Source: Micromonospora sp. C31
GTDB lineage: Bacteria > Actinomycetota > Actinomycetes > Mycobacteriales > Micromonosporaceae
Assembly: GCF_018070575.1 (NCBI RefSeq)
Contig: NZ_JAGPXN010000014.1
Span: 62,001 to 126,000, forward strand
Length of the DNA stretch: 64,000 bases
Direction: 5' to 3'
Both the position numbers and the translations under genes were made by a program. Below are positions 15,214-22,380 of the stretch, one piece after another. Position 1 is the stretch's first letter; each line of letters starts with the position of its first letter. A model generated the notes under the pieces. It ran no database searches, was not told the DNA's origin, and saw nothing but the letters and a program-made list of their open reading frames with translations.

Positions 15214-15696
15214 TCAGGCCTGCTCACCGGCGTCGGCAGCGGCAGCCGGGGCCTCGGCCGGAGCCTCGGTCTTCGGCGTCTCGGCCGGAGCCTCGGTCTT
15301 CGGCGTCTCGGCCTTGGCGGCCTTCTTGGCCGGCTTGGCCGGCGCCTCGGCCAGCCCGGCGGCGGCCTTCGCCTCGGCCTCGTACGCCGCGGTGCGGTCG
15401 ACCCGCTCCGGGGCGACCTTCAGCGGCGGCGGGGCCGGCAGGCCCTTGAACTTCTGCCAGTCACCGGTCAGCTCCAGCAGCCGCTGCACCGCCTCGCTCG
15501 GCTGGGCGCCGACGGACAGCCAGTACTGGACCCGCTCCGACTTGACCTCGATCACCGAAGGGTCTTCCTTCGGCTGGTAGACCCCGACGAACTCGATCGC
15601 CCGGCCGTCGCGCTTGGTGCGCGAGTCGGCGATGACGATGCGGTACTGCGGGTTGCGGATCTTGCCCATCCGCAGGAGCCGGATCTTTACGGCCAC
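15214..15696 (-). CDS. rpsP: 30S ribosomal protein S16 with repetitive C-terminal tail
   Basis: The first 85 residues are classic bS16: AVKIRLLRMGKIRNPQYRI and FVGVYQPKEDPSVIEV. The remaining tail of about 75 residues is rich in Ala, Glu, Lys and Pro and contains duplicated ETPKTEAPA units. Long acidic or Ala-rich tails on S16 occur in actinobacteria and are probably disordered. The GTG start at 15696 has an AGGAGCG ribosome binding site. It begins the operon through rplS. The roughly 300-bp region upstream shows no other gene. Confidence 0.97.
   Translation of the reverse strand: MAVKIRLLRMGKIRNPQYRIVIADSRTKRDGRAIEFVGVYQPKEDPSVIEVKSERVQYWLSVGAQPSEAVQRLLELTGDWQKFKGLPAPPPLKVAPERVDRTAAYEAEAKAAAGLAEAPAKPAKKAAKAETPKTEAPAETPKTEAPAEAPAAAADAGEQA
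15255..15308. repeat. 27-bp tandem duplication in the rpsP tail
   Basis: Two identical 27-bp units (15255-15281 and 15282-15308) encode the nine-residue motif ETPKTEAPA twice. The period is a multiple of three, so the S16 frame is preserved. Confidence 0.9.
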
Positions 15697-15995
15697 AGTT
15701 GTTTCGCTCCTGTTGCGATCTCACCTACCCGGTACGGGCGGTGCACGGGTGAGTGTCGACCGGCACAGTGGGGTTGGGCCGGAGACTGCTCGGTGGACTG
15801 GCGACGTGCCCGGGTTAGAGGGCGCCGGACACACGCCGGATACCAGCCAGCCATTCTGCCAGATCGGGCCCGGATCTCTCACACCGGACCACCCCGGGTC
15901 ACCCGCGCGGCGGCAGAAGTGACCGAGAGCACACGTCCACGGGCAGGGGCCGGCGCCGGTCGGAGGACCCCCGGCGGCGGCCGGAGCGCGCGGGA

Positions 15996-16643
15996 TCAGC
16001 GCACCGGAGGGCGGTCCCAGCCGGGCGGCAACGCGTCGGCGACACCCCAGCCCGGCGGCGGGGTGAAGTCGCACCAGGTGCCGTCGAACGGGAACTCCCC
16101 CGACTCGGCCAGCGCGATCACCCGCTTCCCCTCGGCCCGCACCGCGTCCGGGTCGGCCACCCAGTAGTGGTCGGGGAAGGCCAGCCGCTCGACGAACTCC
16201 TCCTCGTCCTTCCACTCCCAGCCGAGGTCCGGGCGGACCACCACGTCGAGGTCCTGGTCCACCATGTCGACGCCGGCGAGCGTGCCGTCGTCCCAGCGCA
16301 CCCCGGGCTCCTCCAGGTTGACGTACCAGGTGGCGAAGCGGTCGTGCGCGTCGCGGAACCACCACACCGAGTGGGCGGCCCCGGTGGGCAGGAACTTCAG
16401 CACGGACGGGCCGTCCCACCGGCCGGTGACCAGGCGGTACGACGAGGAGACCCACTCGCTGAACGGCACCGCCCGCATGCCCAACCCGGCCTCGGTGACC
16501 TCGCTCGCGACCGGGGAGTCGCGGGGCACCCAGAGCAGCAGGCCCCGGTCGTCGTCGCTGACCACGCGCGCGGTGCGTACCCAGCCGATGCGGCCCCGGC
16601 GCACGTTGCGGTGCACGATCAGCCGCCCAGGTTCGAATCTCAC
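15996..16643 (-). CDS. DUF402 domain protein
   Basis: The 215-residue product matches the DUF402/FomD-like family of small nucleotide-processing proteins. Typical features are the N-terminal RFEPGRLIVHRNVRRGRIGW strand region, WYVNLEEPGVRWDDGTLAGVD, the acidic DQDLDVVVRPD segment and a C-terminal GTWCDFTPPPGW. Related proteins hydrolyse nucleoside di- or triphosphates with metal ions; the physiological substrate here is unknown. The ATG at 16643 is used. A palindromic repeat separates it from proS. Confidence 0.8.
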   Translation of the reverse strand: MRFEPGRLIVHRNVRRGRIGWVRTARVVSDDDRGLLLWVPRDSPVASEVTEAGLGMRAVPFSEWVSSSYRLVTGRWDGPSVLKFLPTGAAHSVWWFRDAHDRFATWYVNLEEPGVRWDDGTLAGVDMVDQDLDVVVRPDLGWEWKDEEEFVERLAFPDHYWVADPDAVRAEGKRVIALAESGEFPFDGTWCDFTPPPGWGVADALPPGWDRPPVR

Positions 16644-16700
16644 GCCCCGACCCTACCGGCGCCGGCACCACCCGCCGGCCGTCGGCGCGCTCCGGATGTC

Positions 16701-16752
16701 AGGAAGGGCCCCTTCCTCTACCTCAGGCGTTAGGAAGGGGCCCTTCCTAACG
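16701..16752. repeat. Dispersed palindromic repeat, copy 1 (downstream of proS)
   Basis: AGGAAGGGCCCCTTCCT (16701-16717) and its exact reverse complement (16732-16748) flank a spacer containing CTACCTCAGGCGTT. Each arm is itself nearly palindromic. The element ends about five bases from the proS stop codon. The same architecture recurs at 22326-22380 and 52021-52082, so it is a repeat family and not a one-off terminator. Confidence 0.9.
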
Positions 16753-16754
16753 TC

Positions 16755-18161
16755 TCAGTAGGCGCGGGCGAGGATGGCGACCAGGTCGGGCTCGTCCTCG
16801 GAGTCGGGCACCGAGCCGTCGGCGCGCAGCAGGCAGCGCACGGTGACGCCCTGGCCGTTCGCCTCCGCCTCGCCCTGCACGCCGACCGCCGACCACGGCA
16901 CCATGGCCCAGCCGGTGGCCGCCGCCTCGATCGCCTCGGCGAGGGTGGACACCTCGACGGTGCGGGACTTCCGGTGGGCCAGGGCCTGGTCGTGCAGGGC
17001 CCGCTGATCGGCGTCGAGGGCGGCCAGCACGGCGGTGACCACGTCGGCCACCGGCGTCGGGGACTTCGAGCCGTCCGTACGCCGGACCACGACCGCGTTG
17101 CCGGCGGCCAGGTCACGGGGGCCGACCTCGACGCGTACCGGATAGCCACGCAGCTCGGCGTCGACGGCCCGGCGGCCGAACGGGGTGTCGACGCGGTCGT
17201 CGAGCGCGACCCGGACGCCGGCGTCACGCAGCGCGTCGCGCAGCTTGCCCGCCGCCTCCCCGACGCCCTCGCCGTCCTTGACCACCATCACGTACGCCTG
17301 GACGGGCGCCAGTTTCGGCGGCACGCGCAGGCCGTTGTCGTCGCCGTGGCACATGATCAGGCCGCCGAGCATCCGGGTGGAGGTGCCCCAGGAGGTCGTC
17401 CAGGCGTGCTCCCGACCGCCCTCGGCCGAGGAGTAGCTGATGTCGAAGGCCTTGGCGAAGTTCTGCCCCAGCTCGTGGCTGGTGCCGAGCTGGAGGGCCT
17501 TGCCGTCACCCATCATGCCTTCGCAGGTGTAGGTGGCGGTGGCCCCGGCGAAGCGCTCGCGGGCCGTCTTCAGGCCGACGACCACCGGGATGCCGAGCAC
17601 GTTGACCATCAGGTCCTCGTACGCCTCGTGCAGGATCCGGCGCGCGTAGGCGCGGGCGTCGGAGCGGGTGGCGTGCGCGGTGTGCCCCTCCTGCCAGAGG
17701 AACTCGCTGGTGCGCAGGAAGATCCGGGGGCGCAGCTCCCAGCGGACCACGTTGGCCCACTGGTTGAGCAGCAGCGGCAGGTCCCGGTAGGAGTCGATCC
17801 ACTTGGCCATGAACTCGCCGATGACGGTCTCGCTGGTGGGGCGCACCACCACCGGCTCGGCGAGCTGCTTGCCGCCGCCGTGGGTGACCACCGCGAGTTC
17901 CGGCGAGAAACCCTCGACGTGCTCCGCCTCGCGCTTGAGGTAGCTCTCGGGGATGAAGAGCGGGAAGTACGCGTTCTCCGCGCCCGCCGCCTTGATCCGG
18001 GCGTCCATCTCGGCCTGCATCCGCTCCCAGATGGCGTAGCCGGCCGGCCGGATGACCATGGTCCCCCGGACCGGGCCGTTGTCGGCCAGCTTCGCCTTGG
18101 CGATCAGGTCCTGGTACCAGCGGGGAAAGTCCTCCGCACGGGGAGTGAGCACGCGTGCCAT
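16755..18161 (-). CDS. proS: Prolyl-tRNA synthetase, archaeal/eukaryotic-like form
   Basis: This class II synthetase charges tRNA-Pro. At 468 residues it is the short type without the bacterial editing insertion. Motif 2 region VRWELRPRIFLRTSEFLWQE and motif 3 near MLGGLIMCHGDDNG (about 290) are evident. The protein ends in Tyr (AILARAY), as expected for the archaeal-type enzyme, where the C-terminal carboxylate sits near the active site. The ATG at 18161 is used. It is divergent from the TetR gene. A palindromic repeat sits immediately after its stop. Confidence 0.95.
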   Translation of the reverse strand: MARVLTPRAEDFPRWYQDLIAKAKLADNGPVRGTMVIRPAGYAIWERMQAEMDARIKAAGAENAYFPLFIPESYLKREAEHVEGFSPELAVVTHGGGKQLAEPVVVRPTSETVIGEFMAKWIDSYRDLPLLLNQWANVVRWELRPRIFLRTSEFLWQEGHTAHATRSDARAYARRILHEAYEDLMVNVLGIPVVVGLKTARERFAGATATYTCEGMMGDGKALQLGTSHELGQNFAKAFDISYSSAEGGREHAWTTSWGTSTRMLGGLIMCHGDDNGLRVPPKLAPVQAYVMVVKDGEGVGEAAGKLRDALRDAGVRVALDDRVDTPFGRRAVDAELRGYPVRVEVGPRDLAAGNAVVVRRTDGSKSPTPVADVVTAVLAALDADQRALHDQALAHRKSRTVEVSTLAEAIEAAATGWAMVPWSAVGVQGEAEANGQGVTVRCLLRADGSVPDSEDEPDLVAILARAY

Positions 18162-18249
18162 GACCGCACATCCTATGCGTCGGCCGAAGGGACGACGTCA
18201 TCGGGCGCGACGTCGCCGGTGTCCACCGCGCCGGCCGGTGTACCGGGCG

Positions 18250-18255
18250 TAGGAT
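18250..18255 (+). promoter_or_regulatory. Possible -10 element TAGGAT for the TetR gene
   Basis: TAGGAT ends 9 nt before the ATG at 18265, with no ribosome binding site between them. This suggests a leaderless or near-leaderless transcript. A clear -35 box is not visible. Confidence 0.45.
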
Positions 18256-18264
18256 TCGACCACC

Positions 18265-18870
18265 ATGGGTGAGGTGAGGGACGGCACCCGTTCGCGGGAG
18301 GCGATCGTCGAGGCCGCCCGGGCGTTGACCATCGCGACTGGCTGGGACGGCGTCCGGATGGGTGCCGTCGCGCGCGCGGCGGGGGTCAGCCGGCAGACGG
18401 TCTACAACGAGTTCGGTACCAAGGCGGGGCTGGCCGAGGCGCTCGCCCGCCGGGAGGTCGACCGGTTCGTGGGCGCGGTGCGCGCCCTGTTGCGTGCGCA
18501 CGGCGACGACGTACGGGCCGCCACGCACGCCACCATCTCGCACACCCTCACGGAGGCTGCCAACGACCCGCTGATCAAGGCGGTCCTGACCAGTTCCCGG
18601 GGTGGCTCGGACGACCTGCTGCCCTACCTCACCACCCGCTCGGAGCTGGTCTTGGCCGAGGCGACCGAGGTGCTGCTGGAGTGGGCCGACCGCGTGCTGC
18701 CGGGCGCCGACCGGGACGCGGTCGCCTTCGCCACGGACTCGGTCGTCCGGTTGGTGATCAGCCACATCGTCCTGCCCGGCGCCCCCGCCGCGCAGACGGC
18801 CGCCGCCCTCGCCGACCTGGCGGTCTACCTGCTCCTGCACGCGGTGACCGAGGGCGGCCCGACCGGCTGA
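18265..18870 (+). CDS. TetR family transcriptional regulator
   Basis: The 201-residue protein has a TetR-type N-terminal helix-turn-helix: AVARAAGVSRQTVYNEFGTK at about 33-52. A helical C-terminal ligand-binding region follows. It should repress its own or a neighbouring promoter until a small ligand binds. It is divergent from proS and convergent with the amidohydrolase, so the target is not obvious. The 3' end has been duplicated in a 28-bp tandem repeat. Confidence 0.9.
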   Translation: MGEVRDGTRSREAIVEAARALTIATGWDGVRMGAVARAAGVSRQTVYNEFGTKAGLAEALARREVDRFVGAVRALLRAHGDDVRAATHATISHTLTEAANDPLIKAVLTSSRGGSDDLLPYLTTRSELVLAEATEVLLEWADRVLPGADRDAVAFATDSVVRLVISHIVLPGAPAAQTAAALADLAVYLLLHAVTEGGPTG

Positions 18871-18898
18871 GGTGACCGAGGGCGGCCGGACCGGCTGA
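18843..18898. repeat. 28-bp tandem duplication of the tetR gene end
   Basis: Units 18843-18870 and 18871-18898 differ by one base and each ends with the stop triplet TGA. The first encodes the last nine codons of the TetR protein. A further diverged echo (GAGGGCGGCCGGACCGG) occurs near 18938-18955. The pattern matches recent duplication beyond the stop codon. Confidence 0.9.
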
Positions 18899-19010
18899 GG
18901 TGACCCGCCACGAGCTTGCGCCAGTACCTCGGGGCCGAGGGCGGCCGGACCGGCCCTGGTGCGCAGCGCCGGCCGGGCGGGTCCACCGCCGGCGGGCGGG
19001 GCGTCCCCGG

Positions 19011-20090
19011 TCAGCGCACGACGCGACCGCGCAGCACGATGCGGGCGGGGCTGCGCACGGCGCGCAGGTCGGCGCGCGGGTCCTCGGGATAGACGACGAG
19101 GTCCGCCAGGCCGCCCTCGACCAGCCCGGGGAAGCCGAGCCACTCGCGGGCCCGCCAGGACGCGGCGGCGAGCACGTCCGTGGTGGACATGCCGGCCTGC
19201 TCGTGCAGCAGCAGCATCTCCTCGGCGGCGAGGCCGTGGTCGATGCCGCCACCCGCGTCGGTGCCCACGTAGATCGGCACCCCGGCCTCGTGCGCCGCAC
19301 GGACCACCTCGGGGAAGCGGTCGCGCAGGGCGATCATGTGGTCGGCGTAGCCGGGGAACTTGGCCCGCGCCTGCTCGGCGATCCCGCCGAAGGTCCGAAT
19401 GTTGATCATCGTGGGGACGAGGGCGGTGCCCCGGCGGGCCATCTCGTCGATCAGGTCCAGGCTCAGGCCCGTGCCGTGCTCCACCGAGTCCACCCCGGCG
19501 CGCACCATGATCTCGACGGCCGACTCGGAGAAGGTGTGCACGGCGGCGCGTACCCCGGCGGCGTGCGCGGCCCGGACGGCGGCGGTCATGGTGTCGGCGT
19601 CCCAGGCCGGGGCCAGGTCGCCGACCCCCCGGTCGATCCAGTCGCCGACCAGCTTCACCCAGCCGTTGCCGGCACGCGCCTGCGCGGCCACCGTCGCGGC
19701 CACCTCCGCCGCGCCGACCTCGACGCCGATGTCGCGCAGGTAGCGCTTGGGCGGCGCGACGTGCCGGCCGGCGCGGGCCAGCCGCGGCAGGTCGGGCTCG
19801 TCGTCGAGTTCGGGGTACGGGTACGGCGACCCGGCGTCGCGGATCGCGAGGACCCCCGCGTCCCGGTCGGTGCGAGCCAGTTCGCGGGCCTGGTCGAGCG
19901 AGGTGATCGGGGCGCCGCCCCGGGCGATGCCGATGTGGCAGTGCGCGTCGATCAGGCCGGGCAGCACGAAGCCGCCGTCGGCGATGGTCTGCGCGCCGGG
20001 GACCGGGGTGAAGGTCACCCGGTCGTCGACCAGCCACAGGTCACGGACCTCGTCGTCGGGCAGCAGAACACCGCGTACGTGCCAGGCCAT
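19011..20090 (-). CDS. Amidohydrolase family protein
   Basis: The 359-residue protein belongs to the imidazolonepropionase-like amidohydrolases. GLIDAHCHIG near 44-53 gives the metal-binding HxH. WVKLVGDW near 145 holds the likely bridging Lys, AVHTFSE and VEHGTGL supply two His, and GTDAGGG near 273-279 gives the catalytic Asp. These enzymes cleave amide or ring C-N bonds or dipeptides; the substrate is not predictable. No signal peptide is seen. The ATG at 20090 is used. It stands alone between convergent tetR and the decayed Uma2 gene. Confidence 0.85.
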   Translation of the reverse strand: MAWHVRGVLLPDDEVRDLWLVDDRVTFTPVPGAQTIADGGFVLPGLIDAHCHIGIARGGAPITSLDQARELARTDRDAGVLAIRDAGSPYPYPELDDEPDLPRLARAGRHVAPPKRYLRDIGVEVGAAEVAATVAAQARAGNGWVKLVGDWIDRGVGDLAPAWDADTMTAAVRAAHAAGVRAAVHTFSESAVEIMVRAGVDSVEHGTGLSLDLIDEMARRGTALVPTMINIRTFGGIAEQARAKFPGYADHMIALRDRFPEVVRAAHEAGVPIYVGTDAGGGIDHGLAAEEMLLLHEQAGMSTTDVLAAASWRAREWLGFPGLVEGGLADLVVYPEDPRADLRAVRSPARIVLRGRVVR

Positions 20091-20130
20091 GCGTCCTCCG
20101 TCTGCGCGAAAGGGGGGCGGTCCGCCGCCA

Positions 20131-20211
20131 TTCTTCCCGCCCCGCGCCGGCCGGCGGCGGTCAGCCCTCGTTTCTTCCCGCCCCGCGCCGGCCGACGGCG
20201 GTCAACCCTCG
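20131..20211. repeat. 40-41-bp tandem duplication
   Basis: Units 20131-20170 and 20171-20211 are nearly identical (TTCTTCCCGCCCCGCGCCGG then a GGCGG-rich end and CCCTCG). The second unit includes the stop codon of the Uma2-like remnant, so part of that gene end was duplicated toward the amidohydrolase. Confidence 0.85.
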
Positions 20212-20515
20212 TCGCGCGCCAGCAGCCCGGCCCGTCGCGTCGTCAGCGCGGGCAGGTCGACGGAGACCCGCCACGGCCGCTCGGTGACGAAGAGGTCCTC
20301 GGTGTGGTCAGCACCGTGATGCTGACCAGGTAGTCGGCGGGGCAGTCGACCCTGGAGTGCGAGCAGCGGTCGCACCCAGAGTTCCTGGTGCACGGCGGTG
20401 GGGACGGCAGGATCAACCTTCCGTCGAGCAACTCGTGCGGAAGGTCTCCGGCAGGTCACCGAGGTCGTCGACCGTCCCCTCCGAACGCTCGGGCAGGACT
20501 GGGTGCCACGGTCAT
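20202..20515 (-). pseudogene. Decayed Uma2 (DUF820) family gene
   Basis: Fragments typical of Uma2 proteins are scattered over the three minus-strand frames in the right order. They are an ATG at 20515 (MTVAPSP), GTVDDLGDLPE, HELLDGRLILPSPPP, VHQELWVRPLLALQ and TEDLFVTERPWRVSVDLPAL up to the stop at 20202. At least two frameshifts and an internal deletion are needed, since an intact family member has about 180-200 residues. Uma2 proteins have a PD-(D/E)XK nuclease-like fold and are abundant paralogues in actinobacteria; their function is unclear. The remnant fills most of the 490-bp gap between the amidohydrolase and ffh. Confidence 0.65.
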
Positions 20516-20581
20516 GACTCCTCCTTCCGGGCCGACATCACCCTGGACAAGGATCACGTCACCCAGCGCCACCGCCGCGCC

Positions 20582-22141
20582 TCAGCGGGGTCGGCCGTCC
20601 CCGCCCTTGCCGAGCTTGTTGAAGTCGATCTTCGGCAGCTTGAAGCCCGGCGGGAGGCCCTGGCCGGCGGCCAGGTCGTTCGGGTCCATGCCCGGCGGGA
20701 GCTGCGGCATGCCGCCCGGGAACCCGCCCGGCATCCCGGCGCCCGCCCCGGTGCGCGGCCGGTTGCCGCCCTTGGTGCCCTTGCGCTTGTTCTTCGGCGA
20801 CTTGGTCGCCTTGCGCCGGCCGCCGCCCGGCAGACCCATCATGCCGCCCATCTGCTTCATCATCTTCTGCGCCTCGGTGAAGCGGTTGAGCAGCTGGTTG
20901 ACGTCCATCACCGTGACGCCGGAGCCGGTGGCGATGCGGGCCCGGCGGGAGCCGTTGATGATCTTCGGGTTGGTGCGCTCGGCGGGGGTCATCGACCTGA
21001 TGATCGCGGTGACCCGGTCGAAGTGCTTGTCGTCGACCTCGGCGAGCTGGTCCTTCATCTGCCCCATGCCCGGCATCATGGCCAGCACGTTGGCGATGGG
21101 GCCCATCCGCCGGACCGCGATGAGCTGGTCGAGGAAGTCCTCCAGGGTGAACTGCTCGCCGCCCATCAGCTTGGCGGTCATCTTCTCCTTCTGATCGGTG
21201 TCGAAGGCCTGCTCGGCCTGCTCGATCAGAGTGAGGACGTCGCCCATGCCGAGGATCCGGCTGGCCATCCGGTCGGGGTGGAAGACGTCGAAGTCCTCCA
21301 GCTTCTCGCCGGTGGAGGCGAAGAGGATCGGCTGCCCGGTGACCTCCCGCACCGACAGCGCGGCGCCACCACGGGCGTCGCCGTCGAGCTTGGAGAGGAC
21401 CACACCGGTGATGCCCACGCCGTCGCGGAACGCCTCGGCGGTGCGCACCGCGTCCTGGCCCACCATGGCGTCGATGACGAAGATGACCTCGTCCGGGTCG
21501 ACCGCGTCGCGGATGTCGGCGGCCTGCTGCATCATCTCGGCGTCGATGCCGAGCCGGCCGGCGGTGTCGACGATGACGATGTCGCGGGCGGCCCGCTTCG
21601 CGTGCTCGATCGAGGCGCGGGCCACCTGCACCGGGTCGCCGGTGCCGTTGCCGGGCTCGGGGGCGTACACCTCGACGCCGGCGCGGCCACCGAGCACCTG
21701 GAGCTGCCCGACGGCGTTGGGGCGCTGGAGGTCGGCGGCGACCAGCAGCGGCTGGTGGCCCTGGGCCTTGAGCCAGCGGGCCAGCTTGCCGGCGAGGGTG
21801 GTCTTGCCGGAGCCCTGGAGGCCGGCGAGCATGATCACCGTAGGCGGCTGCTTGGCGAACTGGAGCCGCCGCCCCTCGCCGCCGAGGACGTTGATCAGCT
21901 CCTCGTTGACGATCTTGATGATCTGCTGCGCCGGGTTGAGCGCCTGGGAGACCTCGGCGCTGCGCGCCCGCTCCTTGACGTTGGCGATGAAGCCCTTGAC
22001 CACCGGCAGCGCCACGTCCGCCTCCAGCAGCGCGAGGCGGATCTCGCGCGCGGTGGCGTCGATGTCGGCGTCGGTGAGCCGACCCTTGCCGCGGAGCTTG
22101 GTGAAGATCCCGGACAGGCGGTCACTCAAGGTGTCAAACAC
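20582..22141 (-). CDS. ffh: Signal recognition particle protein Ffh
   Basis: Ffh binds signal sequences on nascent chains and docks with FtsY. The 519-residue protein has the N domain (1-90) and the G domain with P-loop GLQGSGKTT at 107-115, DTAGRLG and GVVLSKLDG. The M domain from about 330 contains FTLEDFLDQL and the SRP RNA-binding helices. The C-terminus is extended and rich in Gly, Met and Pro (GMPGGFPGGMPQLPPG), as in many actinobacteria. The ATG at 22141 is used. The partner ftsY lies about 5.5 kb away. A palindromic repeat lies upstream. Confidence 0.97.
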   Translation of the reverse strand: MFDTLSDRLSGIFTKLRGKGRLTDADIDATAREIRLALLEADVALPVVKGFIANVKERARSAEVSQALNPAQQIIKIVNEELINVLGGEGRRLQFAKQPPTVIMLAGLQGSGKTTLAGKLARWLKAQGHQPLLVAADLQRPNAVGQLQVLGGRAGVEVYAPEPGNGTGDPVQVARASIEHAKRAARDIVIVDTAGRLGIDAEMMQQAADIRDAVDPDEVIFVIDAMVGQDAVRTAEAFRDGVGITGVVLSKLDGDARGGAALSVREVTGQPILFASTGEKLEDFDVFHPDRMASRILGMGDVLTLIEQAEQAFDTDQKEKMTAKLMGGEQFTLEDFLDQLIAVRRMGPIANVLAMMPGMGQMKDQLAEVDDKHFDRVTAIIRSMTPAERTNPKIINGSRRARIATGSGVTVMDVNQLLNRFTEAQKMMKQMGGMMGLPGGGRRKATKSPKNKRKGTKGGNRPRTGAGAGMPGGFPGGMPQLPPGMDPNDLAAGQGLPPGFKLPKIDFNKLGKGGDGRPR

Positions 22142-22325
22142 GCGAACATCCCGTTTGTCAGTGTTCCGGCGGGCACATCGGCGACCGGGCGAGGTGTCCG
22201 GCCACCGCTAGGGTAGCCGGCCGGCCGCACCGCCGCTCCGGGCCGGGCACAGCCGGCGCGACCGGCGCCGGCCACGGCCACGGCCCCACCCAAAGCTTGC
22301 GGCCACGGTCCAGCTGGCGCCCGGA

Positions 22326-22380
22326 CGTTAGCAGGGGTCCCTTCCTCTACCTCAGGCGTTAACAGGGGGCCCTTCCTTAC
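22326..22380. repeat. Dispersed palindromic repeat, copy 2 (overlaps the glnD stop)
   Basis: This copy is more diverged: GCAGGGGTCCCTTCCT, the conserved spacer CTACCTCAGGCGTTA, then ACAGGGGGCCCTTCCTTAC. Its last bases supply the glnD stop codon (TAA at 22377-22379 read on the minus strand). Spacer sequence and orientation are the same as in copy 1. Confidence 0.85.

Noticed and set aside
17506..20037. Very long minus-strand frame (843 codons) across proS and the amidohydrolase
   Set aside because: It runs in a shifted frame through two well-supported genes; the product is low-complexity Arg/Gly/Ala sequence.
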